A DNA stretch of 11,639 nucleotides, taken from assembly GCA_002496355.1 (NCBI GenBank), contig DAJP01000099.1, positions 1,548 to 13,186 of the forward strand, given 5' to 3'. The notes beneath the pieces were generated by a model. That model saw only the letters and a program-made list of their open reading frames with translations. It was not told the origin of the DNA and made no database searches. Shown piece after piece: positions 6,281-11,639 of this stretch. The stretch comes from Euryarchaeota archaeon UBA346. Lineage in GTDB: Archaea; Thermoplasmatota; E2; DHVEG-1. Position numbers and translations under genes: made by a program. The stretch's first letter is position 1, and the number at the start of each line of letters is the position of its first letter.

Positions 6281-6576
6281 GTGATATATGCCCAAAATGT
6301 GGCCTCCCAAAAGAAATCTGTGTCTGTGAAGAAATTGCACGAGAACAGCAAAGCATCACAATCGCGGTCGACAAGAGACGCTATGGGAAGACGATGACTG
6401 TCGTGGACGGTCTGAATCCCCATGACCTTGACATGAACACATTGGTCAGTAACCTCAAATCGATCTGCGCCTGCGGTGGAACCATCAAAGAAGGCAGGAT
6501 TGAACTCCAAGGAGACCATCGAACAAGGGTAAAAGAAGCATTGGAAAAACTCGGATTCACAGTTGACGTGATCTAA
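6277..6576 (+). CDS. Archaeal translation initiation factor aIF1 (SUI1 family)
   Basis: This SUI1/eIF1-type factor binds the small subunit near the P site and favours correct start-codon pairing during initiation. The 99-residue product has the archaeal amino end with four cysteines (C5, C8, C15, C17: CPKCGLPKEICVCEE), which may bind zinc. The SUI1 fold follows: VDKRRYGKTMTVVDGL (31-46), the conserved CACGG (64-68) and IELQGDHR (75-82). It closely resembles aIF1 of methanogens. Its ATGA junction with rpl29 and a strong GGAGGAAGGAG site support the start. Location between uL29 and Rpp29 is standard in euryarchaeal clusters. A hairpin (6586-6606) follows its stop codon. Confidence 0.93.
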   Translation: MSDICPKCGLPKEICVCEEIAREQQSITIAVDKRRYGKTMTVVDGLNPHDLDMNTLVSNLKSICACGGTIKEGRIELQGDHRTRVKEALEKLGFTVDVI

Positions 6577-6585
6577 CCAACCAAT

Positions 6586-6606
6586 CTGACGCACCCGATG
6601 CGTCAG
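6586..6606 (+). other. Perfect intercistronic hairpin between aIF1 and rnp1
   Basis: CTGACGCA (6586-6593) and TGCGTCAG (6599-6606) form 8 perfect pairs around CCCGA. The 43-nt gap that contains it is the longest inside the operon. The last stem G begins the GGGAGGGT Shine-Dalgarno run (6606-6613) of rnp1. No T-run follows, so a terminator is unlikely. A processing site or a translation control element fits better. Confidence 0.6.
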
Positions 6607-6619
6607 GGAGGGTCCTTCA

Positions 6620-6883
6620 ATGGAACATGATCTGATCACCACCGATGAGCTCATCGGTAGAACCGTCACCATCATCGAATGCACCGACCCATCATGGGTG
6701 CATCAAACCGGCCTCATCATCGATGAGACCCAACAGACCTTCCTCATAGAAATCGAAAACAAACACAAACGAATCGCAAAGAAAAACACAACATTTGCGT
6801 TTGAGTATCATGGTAAAAAAACCATCGTGAACGGATCACGATTGGTGTATCGACCTGAAGATAGGATAAAAAAAACAAGGTGA
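6620..6883 (+). CDS. rnp1: RNase P protein component 1 (Rpp29/Pop4 family)
   Basis: Rpp29 is a protein subunit of archaeal RNase P, which removes 5' leaders from precursor tRNAs together with the catalytic RNA. The 87-residue product has the Sm-like beta-barrel pattern of the family: ELIGRTVTIIECTDPSWVHQTGLIIDETQQTFLIEIENKHKRIAKKNTTFAFE, then a final RLVYRPEDRIKKTR. The length is typical of the short archaeal form. GGAGGGT precedes the ATG, directly behind an 8-bp hairpin. The first hundred bases of the gene are unusually rich in inverted repeats, including an 18-bp perfect palindrome at 6641-6658. Position between aIF1 and uS17 is the standard euryarchaeal arrangement. Confidence 0.92.
   Translation: MEHDLITTDELIGRTVTIIECTDPSWVHQTGLIIDETQQTFLIEIENKHKRIAKKNTTFAFEYHGKKTIVNGSRLVYRPEDRIKKTR
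6641..6658. repeat. 18-bp perfect palindrome inside the start of rnp1
   Basis: ACCGATGAGCTCATCGGT equals its own reverse complement. It covers rnp1 codons 8-13. As RNA it can form a 7-bp stem with a 4-nt loop 19 nt after the start codon. A related inverted repeat, CTCATC-ATC-GATGAG, lies at 6713-6727, so the GATGAG and CTCATC segments could pair in alternative ways. Confidence 0.6.
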
Positions 6884-6888
6884 ACATA

Positions 6889-7224
6889 TTGACAGAAAAA
6901 AAACAAGCACGAGACATAGGATTGAATGTCAAACCACCCAGCGATAGCTGTAACGATAAATATTGTCCGTTTCATGGGACGTTGCCCGTACGAGGGCGGG
7001 TTATCATGGGTACCGTGGTATCAACCAAAAGACAGAACACCGTCTCTGTTAAACGAGAGTTCATGCACTTTGTGAAGAAATACGAGCGGTACGAAAAACG
7101 CACCTCAACGTATCATGCTCACTGTCCACCTTGTATGACTCTTGAGGCTGGCGATACCGTTCGAATTGCAGAATGTCGACCGTTGAGTAAAACAGTTTCA
7201 TTCGTTACTGTCGAAAAAGTGTAA
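6889..7224 (+). CDS. rps17: 30S ribosomal protein uS17
   Basis: S17 binds 16S rRNA early in small-subunit assembly through an OB fold. From the chosen start the product is 111 residues: ARDIGLNVKPP near the amino end, then the archaeal CNDKYCPFHG segment, the OB-fold strand VRGRVIMGTVVSTKRQNTVSV, YERYEKRTSTYHAHCPPC, and the closing GDTVRIAECRPLSKTVSF. I prefer the TTG at 6889 because AGGTGA (6878-6883) is placed 5 nt before it. The in-frame GTG at 6880 lies inside that site and would add three residues. The Shine-Dalgarno site overlaps the rnp1 stop, so translation is probably coupled. A TTG start is uncommon in this operon. Confidence 0.93.
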   Translation: MTEKKQARDIGLNVKPPSDSCNDKYCPFHGTLPVRGRVIMGTVVSTKRQNTVSVKREFMHFVKKYERYEKRTSTYHAHCPPCMTLEAGDTVRIAECRPLSKTVSFVTVEKV

Positions 7225-7239
7225 GATTGGTGAAAAGAA

Positions 7240-7638
7240 ATGAAAGGAATAGCGGGTAGAATGATGCGAGGGTTGCCAGTTGGCGCCCGTTTAACATGTA
7301 TCGATAACACTGGTGCAAAAGTTGTACAAATCATAATGACTGTCAAGATTAAAGGTGTTCATCGTCGAACCCCAACAGCTGGTGTCGGTGATTTGGTAAT
7401 AGTCAGTGTAAAAAAAGGAGCGACGGAGATGAGACGGCAGATCTTAAAAGCAGTCATTGTTCGTCAGAGACGGCCGTTCCGACGCCCCGATGGCCTCATG
7501 GTTCAGTTTGAGGATAACGCTGCAGTATTAATTACAGATACAGGAGAAACGAAAGGAACGATGATAAAAGGCCCTGTCGCAATCGAAGCTGCAGAACGAT
7601 GGCCAAAGATAGCTGCATTAGCAGCAACAATTCTCTAA
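7240..7638 (+). CDS. rpl14: 50S ribosomal protein uL14
   Basis: L14 sits at the subunit interface and contacts 16S rRNA and translation factors. The 132-residue product shows the family core GARLTCIDNTGAKVVQIIMTVKIKG, then the basic loop RRTPTAGVGDLVIVSVKKGATEMRRQILKAVIVRQRRPFRRPDG, FEDNAAVLI, and the end TMIKGPVAIEAAERWPKIAALAATIL, all standard for archaea. The start follows GGTGA (7229-7233) with 6 nt spacing, 15 nt after the rps17 stop. The downstream gene rpl24 is 10 nt away from its stop. The gene is complete and ordinary. Confidence 0.96.
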   Translation: MKGIAGRMMRGLPVGARLTCIDNTGAKVVQIIMTVKIKGVHRRTPTAGVGDLVIVSVKKGATEMRRQILKAVIVRQRRPFRRPDGLMVQFEDNAAVLITDTGETKGTMIKGPVAIEAAERWPKIAALAATIL

Positions 7639-7648
7639 AGTGAGTGAT

Positions 7649-8311
7649 ATGATATCAAATAAACCAAGAAAACAACGATACCGCCTCTATAATGCACCCC
7701 TGCATAAAAAAAGGAAATGGATCTCTTCGCATCTCGCAGAAAACCTTCTGTTAAAATATGATCGACGAAGTCTTCCAGTCGTGAAAGGAGATACGGTCAA
7801 AATCATGCGAGGGAACTTTCGTGGACATGAGGATAAAATATCCAAAGTCAATGTACGAGACCAGACTGTGGAAATTGAAGGGGTTACAATTACCACTGCA
7901 AAAGGCACAAAGATAGCCAAACCAATCCATGCGAGTACGTTGCTTATCATGAAATTAAATGTCACTGATAAATGGCGCCGAAGGAAACTTGAGAGCGGGC
8001 TTTCAGAGACCACGAAGAAAGAAATCGAACGAGAAGCCGCAGAACAACTCAAGGTACTGGAGGCTGAAAAGAAAGCAGCAGAGGAAGCAGCCAAGGCAGA
8101 AGAAAAACTAAAAGAAGAGACAACAGAACCCATTAAAGAAGAAGTAACAACGGAACCTTCTGAAGAAATCATAGAACCAGTTGCTAAAGAAGAAATACCG
8201 GAAGAAAAGATCGAAAAAACCACTGCTGAACTACCGAAAAAGAAACCATCTACAAAAAAAACTCCCTCTAAAAAAACAACAAAAAAGAAAAAAGAAGAAG
8301 GTGAAACATGA
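7649..8311 (+). CDS. rpl24: 50S ribosomal protein uL24 with a long charged C-terminal extension
   Basis: L24 starts assembly of the large subunit and contains a KOW RNA-binding motif. Residues 1-117 are canonical: SNKPRKQRYRLYNAPLHKKRK, then VVKGDTVKIMRGNFRGHEDKISKV (KOW, about 44-67) and STLLIMKLNVTDKWRR. Residues 118-220 are an added tail. It has an Ala/Glu/Lys helix that looks like a coiled coil (about 123-155), an acidic Thr/Pro/Glu stretch (about 156-193) and a Lys/Thr/Pro-rich end (about 194-216). Archaeal L24 normally ends near 120 residues. I chose the ATG at 7649, with AGTGAG a few bases upstream, over the GTG at 7640, which would add three residues. The stop overlaps the rps4e start. 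L24 is certain; the tail's role is unknown. Confidence 0.94.
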   Translation: MISNKPRKQRYRLYNAPLHKKRKWISSHLAENLLLKYDRRSLPVVKGDTVKIMRGNFRGHEDKISKVNVRDQTVEIEGVTITTAKGTKIAKPIHASTLLIMKLNVTDKWRRRKLESGLSETTKKEIEREAAEQLKVLEAEKKAAEEAAKAEEKLKEETTEPIKEEVTTEPSEEIIEPVAKEEIPEEKIEKTTAELPKKKPSTKKTPSKKTTKKKKEEGET

Positions 8312-9024
8312 GCAAACACCTGAAAAGACTCGCAGCACCACGAGTCCTACGGATTCATAGGAAAGAGCGGGTATTAACGATTCGTGCCGCACCAGGACCC
8401 CATGCACTTGAGTACTCTATTCCACTCGGGTTACTCGTACGAGATTATCTAGGGTTATGCGACACGTATAAAGAAGCACGAAAGATCGTTTCAAACGGGG
8501 ATATTCTCGTTGATGGAGTGAAACGAAAGAACTTCAAATTCCCTTGTGGCCTCATGGACGTTATCTCAATTCCTAAAATGCGGAAGAATGTCCGGATCCT
8601 CTACGATAGAAACGGAAAACTCACCCTCAACCCGATCTCAGAAAGCGATGCGGAATGGAAACTCTGTCGTATACAAAATAAAACCATAACTAAAGGAAAA
8701 AAAATACAGCTCAATTTCCATGACGGTAAGAACAAGCTCGTCGAGAAAGATGACTATAAAACAGGGGATGTCCTGAAAATAGCATTCAAGGAAAATAAAA
8801 TCGATGATGTATTCAAGTTTGATAAAGGAACCGTGTCGATGATCATCGGTGGATCACATATTGGAGAAATCGCCAGTATCGAAGAAATTCAAATTGTCGC
8901 ATCATCAAAACCAAATCTCGTCAATCTGAAAGGAGAAAAAGAATTTTCCACTATCGCAGCGCATGTGTTCCCGATAGGAAAAAACAAACCAGCTATAACG
9001 CTTCCTGAGGTGAAAATGCTATGA
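8308..9024 (+). CDS. rps4e: 30S ribosomal protein eS4
   Basis: eS4 is a small-subunit protein found in archaea and eukaryotes but not bacteria. The 238-residue product begins with the family signature SKHLKRLAAPRVLRIHRKE. It continues with an S4-type RNA-binding domain (about 45-95: LVRDYLGLCDTYKEARKIVSNGDILVDGVKRKNFKFPCGLMDVISI), the central eS4 domain (about 95-170), and a KOW-like segment near 172-200 (FDKGTVSMIIGGSHIGEIASIEEI). Length is usual for archaea. The ATG overlaps the rpl24 stop in an ATGA junction and follows GAAGGTGAAAC. Its own stop overlaps the rpl5 start in the same way, so the three genes are probably translated as a coupled set. Confidence 0.96.
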   Translation: MSKHLKRLAAPRVLRIHRKERVLTIRAAPGPHALEYSIPLGLLVRDYLGLCDTYKEARKIVSNGDILVDGVKRKNFKFPCGLMDVISIPKMRKNVRILYDRNGKLTLNPISESDAEWKLCRIQNKTITKGKKIQLNFHDGKNKLVEKDDYKTGDVLKIAFKENKIDDVFKFDKGTVSMIIGGSHIGEIASIEEIQIVASSKPNLVNLKGEKEFSTIAAHVFPIGKNKPAITLPEVKML

Positions 9025-9611
9025 GCGCGAAAAAAACAGCTGCACCGAAACCCCATAAAACAAAAACACGGGCGAAAAAACCTGCTACAAAGAAAAAAGA
9101 AGAAAAACAATCGATTCAGCCGCGCCTGGCAAAAGTGACTGTGAATATTGGTGTTGGTGAAGCAGGTGAAAAACTCAAGAAAGCAGAATCGGTCTTAGAG
9201 GGTGTCACGAAACAAAAACCGATACAAACCCTTTCTAAAACAACCAACAAAGACTGGGGTCTGCGGAAATTCATGCCGATTGGCTGCAAAGTAACCTTAC
9301 GAAAGAAAGTAGCGGAGACCTTCTTAAAAAACGCATTAAAAATACGGGAGAATAAAATCTCAGAATATTCATTTGACAATCAGGGGAATTTCTCGTTTGG
9401 GGTTCCAGATCATACTCTCTTCGAGGGACAGAAGTACGATCCTAATATCGGGATCTTCGGGATGGATATCTGTGTCACTGTGGAAAACCCAGGGTATCGG
9501 ATTAAACATCGTCGAATTGACCGCCGTAAAATACCGCACCGCCATGAGCTCAGCAGAGAACAAACCATGAAATTTATCACGGAGAAATTTAACGTCGAGG
9601 TCGTAGAATGA
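9021..9611 (+). CDS. rpl5: 50S ribosomal protein uL5 with a lysine-rich N-terminal extension
   Basis: L5 carries 5S rRNA into the central protuberance and touches P-site tRNA. The canonical protein begins near residue 33 with PRLAKVTVNIGVGEAGEKLKKAESVLE. It continues with TLSKTTNKDWGLRKFMPIGCKVTLR, FSFGVPDHTLFEGQKYDPNIGIFGMDICVTVENPGYRI, and a RRIDRRKIPHRHEL motif. The first 32 residues are extra: an Ala/Lys/Pro/Thr-rich head (MSAKKTAAPKPHKTKTRAKK and on), which resembles the lysine-rich end of the uL24 tail. Total length is 196, against about 165-180 for most archaeal L5. The start at 9021 has GAGGTGA upstream and an ATGA overlap with rps4e. There is no internal ATG or well-placed site that would remove the head, so I take it as real. 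Confidence 0.94.
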   Translation: MSAKKTAAPKPHKTKTRAKKPATKKKEEKQSIQPRLAKVTVNIGVGEAGEKLKKAESVLEGVTKQKPIQTLSKTTNKDWGLRKFMPIGCKVTLRKKVAETFLKNALKIRENKISEYSFDNQGNFSFGVPDHTLFEGQKYDPNIGIFGMDICVTVENPGYRIKHRRIDRRKIPHRHELSREQTMKFITEKFNVEVVE

Positions 9612-9763
9612 GGATCAAAGAGCGAAAGAAAATGTTCGGCAGGAAAATAGGATGCGAACAATGCGGCAGAAAACGTGGGATTATACGACGTTATGGACTT
9701 CATCTCTGCAGACAATGCTTCCGAGATAAAGCAGAAGAATTGGGTTTTAAAAAATATGATTAG
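9608..9763 (+). CDS. rps14: 30S ribosomal protein uS14, zinc-binding type
   Basis: S14 completes the head of the small subunit with S3 and S10. The product is only 51 residues: it begins MRIKERKKMFGRKIGCEQCG and has four cysteines in two CxxC pairs (C16/C19 and C34/C37) that would hold one zinc ion. RRYGLHLCRQCFRD is typical of the family, and the protein ends in EELGFKKYD. The ATG overlaps the rpl5 stop in an ATGA junction. It fills the gap between rpl5 and rps8, where uS14 is expected in archaeal clusters. The size is normal for the archaeal zinc form. Confidence 0.95.
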   Translation: MRIKERKKMFGRKIGCEQCGRKRGIIRRYGLHLCRQCFRDKAEELGFKKYD

Positions 9764-9778
9764 AGGTTGTTGAAGATT

Positions 9779-10168
9779 ATGTTAAACGATCCATTGGCAG
9801 ACGCATTATCAATCATCAGAAACGCCGAGATACGTGGAATCCATACCTGTATCATCCGACCATCCTCGAAACTCGTTGGTGGAGTCCTTCATCTCTTAAA
9901 GGAGAAAGGATACCTCGGTAACTTCGAGTACGTTGAGGACGGAAAAGCAGGGATCTATCAAGTGGAGCTCCGTGGAAGCATCAATAACTGCGGTGTCATT
10001 AAACCACGCTATCCCATCAAAGTCCAAGAGATGGACAAATGGGAAGCTCGATATCTCCCCGCACGTGATTTTGGGTTACTCATCCTCACCACCACAGAGG
10101 GTATTATCGCTCATGACGAAGCGCGAAAGAAAGGCATCGGAGGAAAACTCCTCGCGTATGTGTACTAA
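9779..10168 (+). CDS. rps8: 30S ribosomal protein uS8
   Basis: S8 binds the central domain of 16S rRNA and is a primary assembly protein. From this ATG the product is 129 residues with the family head MLNDPLADALSIIRNAE, then KLVGGVLHLLKEKGYLGNFEYVEDGKAGIYQVEL, NCGVIKPRYPIK, and the carboxyl segment LLILTTTEGIIAHDEARKKGIGGKLLAYVY, all standard for archaea. The open frame reaches back to TTG codons at 9767 and 9770, but the family start and the GAGGTTG site (about 10 nt upstream) point to 9779. Bacterial S8 represses the spc operon by binding mRNA. I saw no obvious S8-binding copy here but could not test it. Confidence 0.95.
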   Translation: MLNDPLADALSIIRNAEIRGIHTCIIRPSSKLVGGVLHLLKEKGYLGNFEYVEDGKAGIYQVELRGSINNCGVIKPRYPIKVQEMDKWEARYLPARDFGLLILTTTEGIIAHDEARKKGIGGKLLAYVY

Positions 10169-10180
10169 AGAGTGAGACCT

Positions 10181-10720
10181 ATGGCAAAGACAGCTGAAAT
10201 AAAAGAAGGAATTAAAATCCCTGACGGTGTACAAATCACGGTTGAGGGGAAAACCGTTTCTGTGAAAGGTCAAAAAGGATCGATATCAAAGCTCTTGTCT
10301 CATCCTAAGATAGATCTTGCGGTCAACGGTAACATGGTGCAAATCTCCTGTTCACAGTCGCCTCATCGAAAGGAAAAAGCATTGATTGGTACCTATAAAG
10401 CCCATGTCAGAAACATGGTCAAGGGCGTCACCCTGGGATATGAATGTACGATGAAGACGGTGTTTTCTCATTTTCCCATTAAAACGAGTGTCGATGGAAA
10501 CCATCTGGTGATTCAGAACTTCCTTGGTGAACGATTCGCTCGGAAAGCAGAGATCCTTGAAAACGTCAAAGTGGAGGTCAAAGGAGACATCATCACACTC
10601 ACCGGTATCGACAAAGAAAAAATTGGACAAACTGCAGCGAATATCGAACGAGCGACCAAAGTCAAAAACAGAGATATCCGGGTCTTTCAAGATGGTATCT
10701 ATATCACAAAGAGAGGATAA
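10181..10720 (+). CDS. rpl6: 50S ribosomal protein uL6
   Basis: L6 lies near the factor-binding site of the large subunit, close to the sarcin-ricin loop. The 179-residue product contains two repeated L6 folds. The first includes IKIPDGVQITVEGKTVSVKGQKGSISKLL. The second includes SVDGNHLVIQNFLGERFARKAEILENVKVEVKGDIITLTGIDKEKIGQTAANIERATK, ending in NRDIRVFQDGIYITKRG, the archaeal-type terminus. I chose the ATG at 10181; the in-frame GTG at 10172 would add MRP but lies inside the likely GTGAG ribosome-binding region. The gene follows rps8 after 12 nt and is followed by rpl32e after 3 nt. Confidence 0.96.
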   Translation: MAKTAEIKEGIKIPDGVQITVEGKTVSVKGQKGSISKLLSHPKIDLAVNGNMVQISCSQSPHRKEKALIGTYKAHVRNMVKGVTLGYECTMKTVFSHFPIKTSVDGNHLVIQNFLGERFARKAEILENVKVEVKGDIITLTGIDKEKIGQTAANIERATKVKNRDIRVFQDGIYITKRG

Positions 10721-10723
10721 ACC

Positions 10724-11437
10724 ATGACAAAAGAAGCTGTGTTAAAAGAGTTCGAGGCGCTAAAAGGTGTCGGCAAAGCAAAAGCAAAGCTCCTCTATGA
10801 TAATGGATTCGATTCTATGGATAAGCTTAAAAAAGCAAAGCTAAAAGACCTGACAAAACTGAAAGGAATGACAGAGAAAAATGCAAAGGAAATTCTTGGT
10901 CAACTCAAAGAGAAAAAAGAAAAACCAGCTAAGAAAACCAAAGAGCCAGCAGAAGAAAAAAAAGACACAGAAGGAACCCAAGAGAAGAAAACAGGTGACG
11001 TTGAGATCGTTGAGGAAAAAGAAGGGGCATACAAACCAAAGATAAAACCACAGCTCGACGACAAACAAAAAGAGCAACTCGTGATTCGACGACAAATCAA
11101 GAAGCGGACCCCCCATTTCCTACGAGATGAAGGATTCCGGTATAAACGCATTCCGAAGAACTGGCGACGCCCGACAGGATATACATCAAAACTGCGTATC
11201 AACCTAAAGTACCGACCCAGTAAAGTACGTGTGGGTTTTCGTGCACCAAAGATGGTCCGAGGGCTCCACGCATCTGGTTTCGAAGAAGTGATGATTCATA
11301 CGGTGAAAGAGCTCGAGACCATTGACCCGAAGAAACAGGCGGTACGCATTGGTGGTACTGTTGGAACAAAAAAACGTCTCGACATTGTGAAACGAGCCGA
11401 CGAGTTAGATATTAGAGTCTTAAACATGAAGGGGTAA
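10724..11437 (+). CDS. rpl32e: 50S ribosomal protein eL32 with an N-terminal helix-hairpin-helix domain
   Basis: eL32 is a large-subunit protein shared by archaea and eukaryotes. The canonical domain occupies about residues 108-237: IRRQIKKRTPHFLRDEGFRYKRI, WRRPTGYTSKLRINLKYRPSKVRVGFRAPKMVRGLHASGFEE and AVRIGGTVGTKKRLDIVKRADELDIRVLN. In front lies a tandem HhH domain (about 1-62: LKGVGKAKAKLLYDNGF and LTKLKGMTEKNAKEIL), then a Lys/Glu/Pro/Thr-rich linker (about 63-107). HhH-headed eL32 is known from some archaea, for example haloarchaea, so the arrangement itself is not new. The domain is the same fold type as the extension of uS3 in this operon. GAGAGG precedes the start. Confidence 0.95.
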   Translation: MTKEAVLKEFEALKGVGKAKAKLLYDNGFDSMDKLKKAKLKDLTKLKGMTEKNAKEILGQLKEKKEKPAKKTKEPAEEKKDTEGTQEKKTGDVEIVEEKEGAYKPKIKPQLDDKQKEQLVIRRQIKKRTPHFLRDEGFRYKRIPKNWRRPTGYTSKLRINLKYRPSKVRVGFRAPKMVRGLHASGFEEVMIHTVKELETIDPKKQAVRIGGTVGTKKRLDIVKRADELDIRVLNMKG

Positions 11438-11439
11438 AC

Positions 11440-11639
11440 ATGACGGACCTACGTAATCAGCGCAGATTGGCTGCATCAATCTTGAAATGCGGTGGAACAA
11501 GAGTCTGGATGGACCCAGATAGACTTGAAGAGATCGCAAAAGCAGTGACCAGGAATGACGTGTTAATTCTAGTGAACGGTGGTGCGATTAAAAGTATTCA
11601 AAAACAAGGAAATTCCAGTGGGCGCCACAAACATATCCT
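11440..11639 (+). CDS. rpl19e: 50S ribosomal protein eL19, N-terminal fragment
   Basis: eL19 is an archaeal/eukaryotic large-subunit protein that forms an intersubunit bridge. The fragment begins MTDLRNQRRLAASILKCGGTRVWMDPDRLEEIAKAVTRNDV and continues through INGGAIK-like sequence (LVNGGAIKSIQKQG) to SSGRHKHI, where the window ends after 66 complete codons. This is the usual first helical part of the family; the basic middle and the long carboxyl helix are outside. The ATG follows GGGG (11430-11433) and lies 2 nt after the rpl32e stop. It occupies the normal archaeal position after eL32, with uL18, uS5 and the rest of the spc cluster expected beyond the edge. Confidence 0.95.
   Translation, partial: MTDLRNQRRLAASILKCGGTRVWMDPDRLEEIAKAVTRNDVLILVNGGAIKSIQKQGNSSGRHKHI

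Noticed and set aside
6586..6606. Hairpin after aIF1 as an intrinsic terminator
   Set aside because: No T-run follows, and genes essential to the same operon continue directly downstream.
6055..6684. 209-codon minus-strand frame across rpl29, aIF1 and the start of rnp1
   Set aside because: It lies opposite three recognised genes and shows no protein-like pattern; an antisense shadow.
7687..8319. Long minus-strand open frame opposite rpl24
   Set aside because: Ser/Phe-rich antisense of the Glu/Lys codons of rpl24; no start signal, no family resemblance.
9745..9757. TATA-like TTTTAAAAAATAT upstream of rps8 as an internal promoter
   Set aside because: It encodes the GFKKYD end of uS14, and AT-rich Phe/Lys codons give such matches often; rps8 also has its own ribosome-binding site in the continuous operon.

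Overview
The window is archaeal. It carries most of the archaeal S10/spc ribosomal-protein cluster on the + strand, in the order uL3-uL4-uL23-uL2-uS19-uL22-uS3-uL29-aIF1-Rpp29-uS17-uL14-uL24-eS4-uL5-uS14-uS8-uL6-eL32-eL19. The archaeal/eukaryal-only members (eS4, eL32, eL19), the SUI1-type factor aIF1 and the RNase P protein Rpp29 between uL29 and uS17, TATA-box promoters and purine-rich Shine-Dalgarno sites all fit a euryarchaeon. Helix-hairpin-helix (HhH) and low-complexity extensions on several ribosomal proteins, moderate GC and heavy CGA use for arginine make me lean to a Thermoplasmatota-like or related lineage. That placement is a guess that a 16S or concatenated-protein tree must settle.

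Layout. Positions 1-1140 (- strand) hold the start of a phosphate ABC-transporter operon: pstS, a lipoprotein binding protein, followed by the first 33 codons of what is probably pstC, cut by the window edge. Positions 1141-1559 are a divergent control region. It has a TATA-like element for pstS with two adjacent inverted repeats just upstream of it, a separate 14-bp palindrome, a clear TATA box (1381-1388) for the ribosomal operon, and a leader of about 150 nt that can fold into a string of hairpins. Positions 1560-11639 are a tightly packed ribosomal operon with many 1-17 nt overlaps and no convincing internal promoter or terminator; eL19 runs off the end. rps14 (51 codons, 9608-9763) is easily missed because it is short.

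The proteins work together in assembly and function of both ribosomal subunits, with aIF1 acting in start-codon selection and Rpp29 in tRNA 5' maturation. There is no mobile element, CRISPR array, tRNA or rRNA gene. The gene order is ordinary for archaea. The points worth a second look are the structured leader, the unusual extensions (HhH on uS3 and eL32, a roughly 100-residue acidic-then-lysine tail on uL24, a lysine-rich head on uL5), the dense inverted repeats around the rnp1 start, and the operator-like repeats in front of pstS.
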